A DNA stretch of 64,000 nucleotides from Symbiodinium natans (GCA_905221605.1 CAJNDS010002480.1:83501-147500), one strand, 5' to 3'; counted from the first letter of the stretch, positions 42,667-53,703 are shown. Notes: generated by a model from the sequence alone, not told the origin. Program-made: numbers and translations.

Positions 42667-42939
42667 TTTAGACTATGGCTCTGAGCTGACAATGGAACAG
42701 AATTTAGGGGCAACTTCAAAATCAACCTAAGGTTTGAGTAATTAGACTACATATTAGCAAACATCAAAACAAGGCTCCGCCCTAACGGCAGAACCGAATT
42801 CAGGGGTCCTGGGGTAGGTTTGGAGGCCTATAAACATGAAATTCTCATGGCTTTATAAGGACCATATAGGGGACCCCTACCCCCCCAAACCCTAAACCCC
42901 AAACCCTACACCCTAAACCTACCCCTGGGTCTTTCAAAG

Positions 42940-43025
42940 GGTTTAGGGTTTAGGGTTTAGGGTTTAGGGTTTAGGGTTTAGGGTTTAGGGAACCCTACAC
43001 CCTAAACCCCAAACCCTAAACCCTA
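42940..43025. repeat. Head-to-head telomeric junction
   Basis: Seven TTTAGGG units end at 42990 and CCCTACA, CCCTAAA, CCCCAAA units follow with only AA between. This is the cleanest opposed-strand junction in the window. Confidence 0.8.
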
Positions 43026-43129
43026 AACCCAGAGCTCCAGCAGACTTGCCTTGTTAACGTAGTGGGCGCCAGCAGCCGCGAACCATGGTGCGCTGCTCGG
43101 GGTACTGGGCCGCAGGGGCGCGACAGCCC

Positions 43130-43242
43130 AAAACCCTAAACCCTAAACCCTAAACCCTAAACCCTAAACCCTAAACCCTAAACCCTAAACCCTAAACCCT
43201 AAACCCTAAACCCTAAACCCTAAACCCTAAACCCTAACCCAA
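43130..43242 (-). repeat. CCCTAAA telomeric array
   Basis: Fifteen or more perfect units. Confidence 0.97.
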
Positions 43243-43730
43243 AACTTGGGGTTACTTGGGGGGTCTTGTCTGGGGAGAGGGAACCACAAGTACAAGGGGG
43301 CCCGGACCAACCCTACGAACTTCGAACTCTAAACCGAAGCCTGGCGAGAACAAAGCTTAAGGGCTTCAGGCTGAGGGTTTAGGGCTAAGGGCATGTAGGG
43401 CTTAGGGCTTAGGGCTTAGGGCTTAGGGCTTAGGGCTTACGGTTTAGGGTTTAGGGTTTGTGTTTAGGGTTTCGGGCTAGAGGTATGTAGGGCTCAGGCT
43501 TTTCGTAGGTTTTAGGGCTTGAGGACGCCAAGGGGAAACCCTGAGATCTCGAATCCCTACAGGCCGCTTGCTAAAGAGTTCAGGGTTTAGGGTTTAGGGT
43601 TCAGGGTTCAGGGTTTAGGGTTTAGGGTTTAGGGTTTAGGTTTAGGGTTTAGGGTTCAGGGTTTAGGGTTTAGGGCGTAGGGATTCGGGTTTAGGGCTTC
43701 AGGTTTCGTGTTTAGGGTCCTAGGACTCTA

Positions 43731-43869
43731 CCTCGGACCCCTACGGTTGTACCTTTGGGTTTGGGTGCCCTTTGTAAGGATCCACTAAGGGAATCTAAGG
43801 GGCCAATGTGGAGCATTTTCAGGGACCTCTTAGGCGTACATCCTGCGGGGTACGAGTCTTAATCCCATG
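43731..43869 (+). repeat. Family B repeat, uninterrupted copy
   Basis: CTACCTCGGACCCCTACGG through GGGGTACGAGTCTTAATCCC with no telomeric array inside. Confidence 0.55.
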
Positions 43870-43979
43870 CGCATTAACCGTTTAGGGTTTAGGGTGTAGG
43901 GTTTAGGGTTTAGGGTTTAGGGTTTAGGGACTCCTAAGCTGAGCACGCTGAACACTCTCAGCACGCCGACACACCAAGC

Positions 43980-44100
43980 GCTATAAGCCCTCAAGAACCT
44001 AAACCCTGCAAACCCCATAAGCACTGCAACCCAGCGACCCTAGAAAACCCCAACTCCTCTAGCCTTTAAGCCTGTCAACTCTGTAGACCCTATAAACCCT
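43980..44100 (-). repeat. Decayed AACCCTATA-like 9-base tract
   Basis: Irregular CCCTATAAA-type units; the same degenerate 9-mer fills 46015-46380. Confidence 0.6.
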
Positions 44101-44235
44101 GCCTGTGAATTTGGATGATCCCTCGAAAAGTCTACGGGCTAATTTATGGCTCATTTCTCAAAGGGAATTCAAGCTTTGTCGCCCTGCGCCCTATGGCCGC
44201 GCGTTGAAACCCCACCATTGTGAGTGCCATGCTCT

Positions 44236-44637
44236 TCAATGCCTCTCAAACGAGATCGATTCAGCTACTGAAGTCTTGGACGTTTGCCAGCACGGCTGGT
44301 TCGACATCATCTTATCTGCTCGGGACGTCGACATCATCTTATCTGCTCGGGACAGCAAGCGCTCGAGCTCTTCGCGATGAGGAGGATGGTACGAAGGGTT
44401 GGGAACAGGAGGGTGCGACACTGGATCAGGAGGGAGTAGGCCATGGTGGGGTGGTGCCGACGCCGGTGGGGCTTTGGCGACCGGACGCGGCATGTCGATG
44501 TCTGCCGGTCTTCTGCAGCTAACGCGCGCAGATAGATTGAACCTGGACTCAAACGTGAGAGTCGTTAACATCGACCGCAAGTCCGGCCTTGAACTCTGAA
44601 CCAACCTCAAAAGGTTTCTTAAGGGAGGGGGGTTCAT
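44236..44637 (-). CDS. 133-codon open frame, unknown protein
   Basis: ATG at 44637 to TGA at 44236, one of the longest non-repeat open frames. N-terminal part: MNPPPLRNLLRLVQSSRPDL. Middle: proline/histidine-rich (HHGLLPPDPVSHPPVPNPSY). C-terminal part: charged (REELERLLSRADKMMS). ADKMMS occurs twice because of a 27-base in-phase tandem duplication at 44301-44353. A plus-strand frame (44105-44380) is also open for 91 codons across half of it. Unknown family; strand uncertain. Confidence 0.38.
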   Translation of the reverse strand: MNPPPLRNLLRLVQSSRPDLRSMLTTLTFESRFNLSARVSCRRPADIDMPRPVAKAPPASAPPHHGLLPPDPVSHPPVPNPSYHPPHREELERLLSRADKMMSTSRADKMMSNQPCWQTSKTSVAESISFERH

Positions 44638-45556
44638 GGGGGGAAGGAACCTTAGGGAACCTTAGGGAAGACTAGGGAGCCTTGCGGAGTGGTAGGGAGT
44701 ATTGGGGAATCTTGGGTTATGTGCCCCCATTGAACCCGCCTCCCTTAACTTGACTGATTTCTGAACCCCTCCTACAAGTTTGACTTTTAGGCTCCCTTTG
44801 TTGTGGTTTCTACAAAAACCCAAAAGGTTAAAGTCCCAAGAGCCAGCCAGAAGAAAGCCAAGTCAAGAACCCTGTCCTGAGAGCATGAGAGAATCTTGTA
44901 GGCCAGGGGTAAGGCCCGCTTCGAAGAAAAAACGCTACAACCCCTACAGAGCCCTGCACACGTTAAAGCGTAAGCCATGACCACCCTAAACCCTAAACCC
45001 TAAACCCTAAACCCTAAACCCTAAACCCTAAACCCTAAGCCCTTTTCCAGGGCTTTAAGAGCCTCGGCTGGCCAGGGAGCCTGCTGCTGCCGAGGGATGC
45101 CTTGGAGAGCTGCGAAGTAGGGTTTAGGGTTTAGGGTTTAGGGTTTAGGGTTTAGGGTTTAGGGCTTAGGGTTTAGGATTTAGGCTCTAGGATTTAAGTT
45201 TTAGGGTTTAGAGGGTTAGGTTTTGGGGTTTAGGGTTTAATTAGGGTGTTTAGAGTTCAGGGTTTAGGGTGTTTCGAGTTTACGATTTAAAGGGCAGCGT
45301 GCGGTTTTGGGTTATGGCTTCGGGTTTAGGGTTTAGGGCTTCGTTCCTAAGGGAAGCTATTGGCAGGTGTGGCCTTAGGGGTAATGTGCATTCTGCTCTG
45401 CTAAGCTTAAGCTGCTTGGTTTCTAGTCACGGGCTATTCTTCGCCTAAGCTGACCCTATAGACAGTTCATAAAATGACGCAACACAAGCTACAACACATC
45501 TACCTTTAACCGGAAACCCTAAACCCTAAACCCAAGTCTGGATCCCAGAGTAAATT

Positions 45557-45685
45557 GGGCAAGAACAGGGTGGCCCTTTTGTGTAAATAAAGTGATGGCT
45601 TTTACATGAGCCCGAACCCTAAACCCTAAACCCTAAACGCCCCAAAGCAAAAAGGGAATAAGGGCCCCACTCTAGGTCCGAAGTG
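45557..45685 (+). repeat. Family E copy with a three-unit CCCTAAA insert
   Basis: Left part TGGCCCTTTTGTG and right part CAAAAAGGGAATAAGGG match 2508-2612. Three CCCTAAA units (45617-45638) occupy the central site. Confidence 0.55.
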
Positions 45686-46014
45686 GCTTAAACTCAAGAC
45701 CTCCAAACCCCAGACCCTAGGCTGAATCCTGAAACCCTACATCCGAGTTTCTTAGGGTTTAGGGTTTAGGGCTTAGGGCTTAGGGCTTAGGGTTTAGGGC
45801 TTAGGGCTTAGGGTTTAGGGTTTAGGGTTTAGGGTTTAGGGTTTAGGGTTTAGGGTTAGTTACATGGTCTCTTTTTTTTGGGGCCCCTAGAAGGGAACCC
45901 CTTCTCTACCCCCTTGTATACCCCATACAACCCAAGGGCCCATCATTGCTTCAGAACGGGAACCCTTTGAAGGAGGTACGGGACCACATCGGGTCCCATA
46001 CTCTACGATTTAGA

Positions 46015-46380
46015 GAGTTTAGGCTAAACCCTGCAAACCCTATAAGCCCCATAAACCTTATAAGCCTTTTTCCAAGATAAGCTCTATAACCCTCCGACCC
46101 TTATAAACCCTATAAACCCTATAGACCCTCTAAGCCTTATCAACCCTGTATGTAAACCTCACAAACCGTATCAACCCTATTAACCCCATGAGCCCTGCAT
46201 ACCCCATAAACCCTCTAAACCTACATATTAACACCCAATGACCTCTATAAACCCGAAAACACCCCTTAACCCCTCTAGACCACATAAACCTACAACAAAG
46301 ACCTAAAAACCCTATAAACCCTAGAAACCCTACAAAACCCTACAAGCACCACAAACCCTAAATCCTGAACAACCCTAAAC
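46015..46380 (-). repeat. Degenerate 9-base CCCTATAAA satellite
   Basis: Long run of CCCTATAAA, CCCTATTAA and CCCCATAAA units with many changes, followed by a short (AC)n at 46395-46420. Confidence 0.75.
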
Positions 46381-46691
46381 ACAACATGGCCCAAAACACA
46401 CACACACACACACACACACCAGGGCTTTCGGGTTTAGGGTTCAGGGTTCAGGGTTTACGGTCTAGGGACTAGGATTTAGGGTTCAGGGTTTCAGGGTTTC
46501 AGGGTTCAGGGTTCAGGGTTCAGGGTTTAGGGTTTAGGGTTTAGGGTTTAGGGTTTAGGGTTTACGGGACTGAGGTTCCGGCATGGCTGCCATCGCGCAA
46601 AGCTCGCTTGGCAATGTAGACCCTGGTCCCTAAATCCGAAACCCTTAGGGTTTAGGGCTTAGGGTCCCCTAAGCCCCTGAGACCCTAAACC

Positions 46692-46991
46692 CTAATCTCT
46701 GTGCACTGCGCGGGATCTCAGCCACTCCGACTCTAGCCCTAAACCCTAAGCCCTAAACCCTAAACCCTACACCCTGGCTTCTTGTATGCTCCTTGCCATT
46801 CACCACTCACCCTCTAAGACTTGAGCACACCGGGGCGGAACAAATGCGAACCACAGGATGGCTTGAAAACCCCAAGCCCTAAACCCTAAACCCTAAGCCC
46901 TAAACCCTAAACCCTAAACCCTAAACCCTAAACCCTAAACCCTAAACCCTAAACCCTACACTCAGGCTCGAAAACTTCGTATCTATCCAGC
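46692..46991 (-). CDS. Three-exon candidate gene with telomeric introns
   Basis: Minus strand. Exon 1 (46991-46962) follows ATGCTCAG and ends at GTGTAGGG. Exon 2 (46861-46811) follows TTTTCAAG and ends at GTGAGT, a consensus donor. Exon 3 (46732-46692) follows GGGCTAG and ends in TAG. Phases agree through all three (WIDTKFSSL, then ILWFAFVPPRCAQVLE, then SEWLRSRAVHRD and stop). Each intron (100 and 78 bases) contains a TTTAGGG array in sense orientation. A second phase-consistent reading without a stop exists. No family is recognised; this is the 3' end of a gene at most. Confidence 0.42.
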
Positions 46992-48014
46992 CTGAGCATA
47001 AGTTTAGGATATGGGGTGTAGGGTTTCGGGTTCGGTGGTTTAGGGCCTTTAGGGTTTAGGGTTTAGGGCTAGGGCTAGCGTTGAAGGGCAAGGGCTTCGC
47101 ATTTAAGCTGCTAATGCTAAGGCCTCACAACCCTGAACCTGAAACCCCAAACCTGCAGCTTTGCCTACTTCCTGTCTGTTTCGCATATGCAGGGATCCCA
47201 ATACCCTTTAGTTCAGGAATAACATACCTTAAGTCACCATAAGAGCCCCAAACCCTAAACCCAAAACCCAAAACCCAAAACCCTAAACCCTAAACCCTGT
47301 TTTGTTAAGGGTACATTCCTAAATCAAGGGGCAGAACACAAGCACTTTCGTAGTCATCTCAGCTCCGAATAGCAACTTGGCACGCCCGCGCTTTAGGTTT
47401 CTTTAGGGTTTAGGGTTTAGGGTTTGGGGTTTGGGGTTTAGGGTTTAGGGTTTAGGCTTTAGGGTTTAGAGCTTAGGACTTAGGGCTTAAAACAAGTTTA
47501 GGGCTCGCTATCCGCACCTTTAGGGGGTTCATGCGCGCCACTGGCATCTTGCCTGGGCTACCCTAAACCCTCAGCTCCAACAACCCCCTACCCCCCCCCC
47601 CCCCCGGGCCCCTAGGATTTAGGGTTTAGGGTTTAGGGTTTAGGGTTTAGGGTTTAGGGTTACCCCGAACCCCTCACAAACAACTTCTGGAGGGGGGGGG
47701 GGGGTGCCTTTTCATGATTGCGCCCGCCTCTGCGCCTACAGGGCAGCCAAGCCACGGCACGCCCAAGCATGCCATTACTTACTGGTCCTTAGCAGGGAAT
47801 TCAGGAACCCAAAACCCTAAACCCTAAACCCTAAACCCTGAACCCTAAATCGGGTTTAGGGTTTAGGACTTCGGGTCGGTCAAGTTCAAGTTCAGGGCTC
47901 TTCGTAAGTGATTTTGTGGACTTTTTTTTGGGTGTAGGGTTTAGGGTTGTTTAGGGTTTAGGGTTTAGGGTTTAGGGCTTAGGGTTCAGGGTTTCGGTCC
48001 CGAATTCCCCTCAG

Positions 48015-48078
48015 AACGAGTAAGCAAAGCGCGTGCCACTCCGACACGTGCATGCTCGCCATTGCTGCGCACCATCTT
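48015..48078 (+). CDS. Exon-like island with GTGTAGGG donor
   Basis: It follows GAATTCCCCTCAG, a strong acceptor, and ends at CTT before GTGTAGGGTTTAGGG. One frame gives 21 codons (TSKQSACHSDTCMLAIAAHH). TTTAGGG-sense arrays lie on both sides. Candidate internal exon, function unknown. Confidence 0.33.
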
Positions 48079-48241
48079 GTGTAGGGTTTAGGGTTTTCAG
48101 GGTTTAGGGTTAAGGGCTTAGGGTTTAGGGCTTAAGGGTTGTAGTTTGGAGGGTGTAGGGATAACGGCGTTCAATGGATATTGATGGTTACGATTGAGAC
48201 CTGGGCTTGTCATTCTGATCTTTTGACGGGACTACTCTAGG

Positions 48242-48390
48242 GGTTCTACCTTGGACCCTTAAGGTTGTACCCTTGGGTTTTGGGGTCCCCTTTTTCAGGA
48301 TCCTCAAGGGAATATAAGGGCCACATTAGGAGTTATTGAGGGGAACCTTTAGGGGTACAACCTTAGGGGTACGAGTCTGAATCCCGTGAA
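48242..48390 (+). repeat. Family B repeat, uninterrupted copy
   Basis: CTACCTTGGACCCTTAAGG to GGGGTACGAGTCTGAATCCC; inner inverted pair GGTTGTACCC and GGGGTACAACC. Confidence 0.6.
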
Positions 48391-48433
48391 CTGAGGAAAT
48401 GGTGGCCTGACCCAATACCTTCATATGGGGGGG

Positions 48434-48511
48434 GTATGCGAAGATAAGGGACCCCCAATATCGATCCCCACATAGTAGGATCCTCTTATGATAAGGACCC
48501 CAAAAAGGTAC
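48434..48511 (-). repeat. Family C repeat (minus)
   Basis: GATAAGGGACCCCC to GATAAGGACCCCAAAAAGGT, right after a family B copy. Confidence 0.55.
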
Positions 48512-48699
48512 AGTACCCCCCCGCAATCTCGGAAACCCTAAATCCTAAACCCTAAACCCTAAAACTTAAACCCTACACACTATGACAACCCAGGTAAACA
48601 TGAGCATTCGTGCAATGGCGGGCAAGCATTGATGCTCTTCTGCGTCTACCTGCGCGACCTCCGGCTCAAATATATCGCAGATTCTTACCCTGAACCGCA

Positions 48700-48780
48700 C
48701 CCTAAACCCTAAACCCTAAACCCTAAACCCTAAACCCTAAACCCTAAACCCTAAACCCTAAACCCTAAACCCTAAACCCC
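48700..48780 (-). repeat. CCCTAAA telomeric array
   Basis: Eleven perfect units. Confidence 0.97.
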
Positions 48781-49301
48781 TGAGCGCTAGATCATACCTG
48801 GAGCCTGGAGTCCCAAGAGCCGCGCGCGCAGTGCCAGGGTTCACCGCGCCCCCGTGGGCGCCGCGCCGTCTCTACGTGCTTCTGAGGGTTTAGGATTTAG
48901 GGTTTCGGGTTTCGGGTTAGGTTGTTGCTTAGTTAGGATTTAGGGTTTAGGATTGGGGTTTAGCATTTAGGGTTTAGGATGTAGGGTTTAGGAAGTTTAG
49001 GATTTAGGGTTTAGGATTTAGGCTTTATGGCTAGGATTCGCAGTTTTTCGGCCTTCAAGCACATTTCCATCAAGCTTCTAAAACCTACCAAAAAGATTCT
49101 CGAGGACCGTCTTTGTCAAATAGATTGCTCTACGTTGTCTCGGTTCCGAACCCTAAACCCGAAATCCTAACACCCCTAAACCCTAAACCCTAAACCCTAA
49201 ACCCTAAACCCTGAACCCTGAACCCTGAACCCTGAACCCTAAACCCTAACCCTACAGTACCATCAAAAGGGAACCGTACTTTTCAAAAACAGGTTTAGGG
49301 T

Positions 49302-49514
49302 TTAGGACTTGCGGATTGGGTTCCGAGGTATATGCGGCTCCGTACTACGATACCCAAAGCAAAGACTTCGTTTAGGGAAGTGGTGTGTACAGGTTATGTA
49401 AGAATCTTGCACAGGGAAATTTGAAAAGTACGTACTACCTTTCATAGCGAATAGAGAGCACACATTTTGCAATGCTGGTGTGTTCTCTCTGTCCATTCTC
49501 TTCTGCCGAAACAA
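49302..49514 (-). CDS. 70-codon open frame, unknown
   Basis: Minus strand, ending at TAA in an array. Composition is mixed and protein-like (DRENTPALQNVCSLFAMKGS, ending YRSTEPHIPRNPIRKS). An internal ATG lies seven codons in. No splice signals were settled and no family is recognised. Confidence 0.27.
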   Translation of the reverse strand: MFRQKRMDRENTPALQNVCSLFAMKGSTYFSNFPVQDSYITCTHHFPKRSLCFGYRSTEPHIPRNPIRKS

Positions 49515-49979
49515 CCTTTCATTGGGTGTTGTTTGGTGCGTCTGATATTTTGGGGGCTTTGGCGAGAAAGGCCTGCAGTCAGACGCACCCTAAACCCTAA
49601 ACCCTAAAACCTAAATCAAAAAATAAGGTTCCACCACTAAACGAGCAGAACTGGACTTCAGGACATCGGCGCCCACCGAAGCATCAGGCGGCTAGTGCTG
49701 GCCGGTCGTCTCCCTGTGAAATGCGATTCGGGTTTGGGGCTTCGGGCCTGAGGGTTTAGAGAATTTAGGGTGTTCGGGGTTTAGGGCTTAGGGTTTAGGG
49801 TTTAGGGTTTAGGGTTTAGGGTTTAGGGTTTAGGGTTTAGGGTTCAGGGCTTGATGCTTAGACTGCGGGGTCCATCGGAAGAAATGAGGTCCCAACAAGG
49901 GAAACAACAAATTTTCCCAAGGGCCTGCCTCTAATATGAGGGTCCCGGGCCAAGGCTTTTGTGGTTTGGGATCTAAGGT

Positions 49980-50100
49980 TTAGGGTTTAGGGTTTAGGGT
50001 TTAGGGTTTAGGGTTTAGGGTTTAGGGTTTAGGGTTTAGGGTTTAGGGTTAGGGTTTAGGGTTTAGGGGGTTTAGGGTTTAGGGGGGTTAGGGCTTTGGG
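49980..50100 (+). repeat. TTTAGGG telomeric array
   Basis: Clean units with variants at the right edge; a short (AT)n follows at 50119-50137. Confidence 0.95.
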
Positions 50101-50703
50101 TTTTGGTGAAGGGTGCCGGTATATATATATATATATAACCCGGCTTGCATCGTCAAGCTTCAAAAGACTTGCGCCCTAACCCTAAATTTTTAGGGTTTAG
50201 GATCTTGAGTTTTGGGAATTGTGACGGGCCCGCAAGATAGTGCACTGTAGCTCCTCGGAGTGGGATGAAGAGCCCTCCTTACATGGAACTGCATGTAATA
50301 CTCCCAAACCCCTAAATCCCAAAACCCGAAGTCACCTAGAACCCCGGGGTTTCGGGTTCACAGGGTCTACGGATTTTGCGTTGAGAGCTAAGAAAGAGCT
50401 TGGGGCTTGAACCTCGCGTCCTGAATCCTCAACTCAGCTGAAATCTGAGGCGCCCGGCTCTTCCGTCGCGCTTCAGCAGGTTTTCCATACGTTTTCTGCG
50501 CAGCAGCATGTCCTGCGGAACCGGGACCGATAGCCTAGGAATGCGAAGGGTGCGCGTTTTTGGTTTAAAGGGTCTTCTAAGGGACCCGAAATCCTAAAAT
50601 CAGGGAGTAAGGGCGTACTCTGGGTCCTAGCAACCCTGAACCCTAGACCCTAAGCCCTAAAGCCTGAAAAAACACCACGGTCCAACCCTACAATGAAATA
50701 GCC

Positions 50704-51009
50704 CTAGCCGTAGGCCTCCAAAGGAAGCCCGAAGCCCCAAACCTGCAACTCTCGAAAAAAAGAAGAGTACCGGTTAAAATCACCCAGCTGGAAGTGAAAG
50801 AAGCCCGACAAAGCCACATAGCGGCGATGGGCATCTCCATCGGCCCTGGCAATTTTGGTCCTCCAGCCGCTCCAGAAGGTCGAAGCGCTGACGCTGAAAT
50901 CCCACGAGGGGGCGTCCGAGCAGTGGACTCTCCCATCTGGGGACTGCGCGATGATCGATCGGACTCCGATCCTCACTTTGGTACGTGAGCACGTCCATGT
51001 GTATCCTGG
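50704..51009 (-). CDS. 101-codon open frame, one of the best coding signals
   Basis: Open between TGA and TAG on the minus strand, with mostly G/C third positions and balanced composition (SPDGRVHCSDAPSWDFSVSA; RADGDAHRRYVALSGFFHFQ). It has no ATG, so it is an internal or last exon. A GDFN tetrapeptide preceded by hydrophobic residues (LGDFNRY, 50784-50773) recalls the endonuclease signature of LINE-type retroelements, but no other part of that domain is visible. Shorter frames on both strands overlap it. Confidence 0.42.
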   Translation of the reverse strand, partial: PGYTWTCSRTKVRIGVRSIIAQSPDGRVHCSDAPSWDFSVSASTFWSGWRTKIARADGDAHRRYVALSGFFHFQLGDFNRYSSFFRELQVWGFGLPLEAYG

Positions 51010-51122
51010 TCATGATGAGCCCACATGTCAGGCAGCCTGTCAGGCTCGATACCCTAAACCCTAAACCCTAAACCCTAAACCCCTAACCCCTAAACCCTAA
51101 ACCCTAAACCCTAAACCCTAAT

Positions 51123-51287
51123 GAGTCTCCATCTTTCGCTGGAGACTTTGTCTCCTGTATGGCCCTCGTCTTTTACAAAGACGTGGACTGGATCTTGGAG
51201 CTGCAAGTCTCGGGGGAAATCTCAAGGCTAGGGGTTCGGCATCTAGGGGAAAATTACGAGGTTATAGTCCCTTATATATCAAGATAA
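51123..51287 (+). CDS. 54-codon open island, strongly protein-like
   Basis: From a CCCTAAA array the frame reads ESPSFAGDFVSCMALVFYKD, then VDWILELQVSGEISRLGVRH, to a TAA at 51285-51287 in the next array. Third positions favour G/C. It points away from the minus-strand frame at 50704-51009, with an array between. A hairpin (GTCTCCA / TGGAGAC) lies at its start. No family is recognised. Confidence 0.38.
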   Translation, partial: ESPSFAGDFVSCMALVFYKDVDWILELQVSGEISRLGVRHLGENYEVIVPYISR

Positions 51288-51365
51288 ACCCTAAACCCTA
51301 AACCCTAAACCCTAAACCCTAAACCCTAAACCCTAAACCCTAAACCCTAAACCCTAAACCCAATC
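51288..51365 (-). repeat. CCCTAAA telomeric array
   Basis: Ten perfect units. Confidence 0.97.
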
Positions 51366-51435
51366 CCCAAACCCTGCTCCTAAAACTTCCGTCCGCAAAA
51401 ATAGCCAGCGTCGGGGGGGAAGGGGGGGGGGGGGG

Positions 51436-51636
51436 GTACCTTATTGGGGTCCTGACTATCAGTAAATCCTACTATTTGGGGTCGAATATAGGGACCTTAT
51501 TAATTAGAACAGGGTCTAGGGGGCTACTATAGCAGAATTACATAGGGACCCTAAGGAAATACTGTGAGATAACTAGTCTGACCCCTATTGCATATTTGGG
51601 GTCCCTTATTTTCGTAAACCCCCACGTGAGAAGGGG
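51436..51636 (+). repeat. Family C repeat with a nested segment
   Basis: The outer parts (GGTACCTTATTGGGGTCC; TTGGGGTCCCTTATTTTCGT) match the 80-bp copies. About 105 bp in the middle (51495-51600) is extra and resembles 14238-14355. Confidence 0.55.
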
Positions 51637-53217
51637 GATGTTGTTTTTTTTGTGTAAGCAGCAGGCTCCTCATAGCTTGGGGTAACAACCCTAAACCCTA
51701 AAACCCTAAAACCCTGAAACCCTAAACCCTAAAACCAAAAAACCCTAAACCCGAAAACCCTAAAACGCTAAACCCCTCAACCCGAACCTCTAAAGCCCTA
51801 AAACCTAAACTGGATGTCGATGTGTGCACCGAGGAGCTCGATCACCCCTCTCAACCCGCAACCCTCCACCCTCCACCCTCAACCCTAAACCCTAAACCCC
51901 ACATCCTAAACCCTAAACCCTAAACCCTAAACAGTAAACCCTAAACCCTAAACCCTAAACCCCAACTAACGTCTTGGGGACGTCAGCCTTTGGGGCTCTC
52001 GAGGGCCTATGGGCTTACATCCCCTAAACCCTGAACCTAACCCCTGAAACCCTCAACCCTTTAAACCCTAAACCCTAAACCCTAACCCTTCCAACCCTAA
52101 ACCCTAAACCACCTAAACCCCCTAAACCCCTTGAACCCTAAACCCTGTACACCTAAACCCCTAAACTCAACCCATAAAACCCCTAAACCTCGGAACCCCT
52201 GAGCCCCCAAACCCCTAAGCCCGAACCTTCCGGCTTTCTCAACCCCGAAGGCTCCAACGAAACATGGCAATGCCCTCACCGTGCCCAGTCGGGGTCCATG
52301 GGACGCATCTGCCCATGCTTATATCGAAGATCTCAGCGGTTGCAAGGCTGGGGTTCAGGGCTTAGGGCTTAGGGCTTAGGGTTTAGGGTTTAGGGTTTAG
52401 GGTTTAGGTTTAGGGTTTAGGGTTTAGGGTGTAGGGTGTAGGAGTTAAGCCTCAAACCCTAAGGGTTTTTGAGGGGGTCTTGCTGGGAGGGAGTGTTTCG
52501 GCTGTCCGGGCTCAGGGTTTGAATGCTCTCTGACGGAACTTGCTGGCGCTTTGTTGCAGGAAAAAAGTTTGATGTGTATATGAGATATCTGGAAGGGTTG
52601 TATGAGTGGATTTGGGGTTTAGGGTTTAGAGTTTAGGGTTTGGGGTTTAGGGAAGGTACCCAATCCGCCACTTTCTTGCTACCAACTCGTATGAGAAGCA
52701 AGCATAGCATGTTGACGCTGTCTCTAACACTTCTTGAAAACCAGTATGTGAGCTTAAACACTTGCTTACTTACTTCCTTTATCTGTTAAATTTGTCTGTC
52801 TACTGTTGTAAGCCTGTGCGCTTCTTAGGAGGGGGGGGGGGACGGTGAGAATGGAGCCCTAAACCCTAAACTCTAAACCCTAAACCCTAAACCCTAAACC
52901 TAAATCCTTCAAATGGCGAGTCGGTGAAGTGAAGCGGCAAGAAATGTGATCCGAGAGTTGCGGCTTTAGTGAATACCTGAAGGCTCCCATGTAGTTCCTT
53001 TTTGGGTTAGCTATAGGAGACTCGAGTATGCTACCCTAAAAAGGTGCTACATTGGAGCCTTTAGGTAGAGGGTTAAGAAGTCTAGAGGCTTCATCAGTTT
53101 AACGGTTTAGGGCTTCGAGCACGTCAGCCGCCTTCCCTACCTCCCAGGCCCCTTCTGGAAGTCCACAGCGGTCTTGCAGGCATCGCAGGATGCGTGCTCG
53201 GGTCAGCCAGCACCCAT

Positions 53218-53465
53218 GAACCCTAAACCCTAAACCCTAAACCCTAAACCCTAAACCCTAAACCCTAAACCCTAAACAAAATAATTTTGCCTTTTCTGGC
53301 CCGGGAGGCCGCTAAGAGGCTTCGGAAGTTTTTTTTTGGGTTTATGGTGAGCCAGATGCCGCCCTGAGCGCCCCTCAAAACCTGCTCGGGATCCCCAGAA
53401 GGCCCTAAACCCTAAACCCTAAACCCTAAACCCTAAACCCTAAACCCTAAACCCTAAACCCTAAT
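53218..53465 (-). repeat. Two CCCTAAA arrays
   Basis: Clean arrays at 53218-53275 and 53402-53463. Confidence 0.95.
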
Positions 53466-53524
53466 GTTGGTCGGGCGGCCCTTGTGAAGAGGCCCTAGGA
53501 GGGACCCTGGAAGGGACCGAAAAT

Positions 53525-53640
53525 CTTGTTCCCCTATAAAACCCCAACAAAGAATTTTACATAGCCCCTGTATACCTAAGTAGCCCCTTAATAACCCCTA
53601 AATAAGCCCCCTTATAAGGGTCCCTCCTGTAGCCCCTAAA
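53525..53640 (+). repeat. Family D repeat
   Basis: CTTGTTCCCCTATAAAACC, CCCTGTATACCTAAGTAGCC and GGGTCCCTCC as in the copy at 12.7 kb, without the AT expansion. Confidence 0.55.
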
Positions 53641-53703
53641 ACCCTGGGAACCGGCCATAAGCGAGGAGGAAGGTCCTTCGGCCTAACGCAAAAGCAAGTG
53701 CCA

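Noticed and set aside
50773-50784. LINE endonuclease signature GDFN
   Set aside because: The tetrapeptide sits in a plausible hydrophobic context, but no other endonuclease or reverse transcriptase motif is visible around it.
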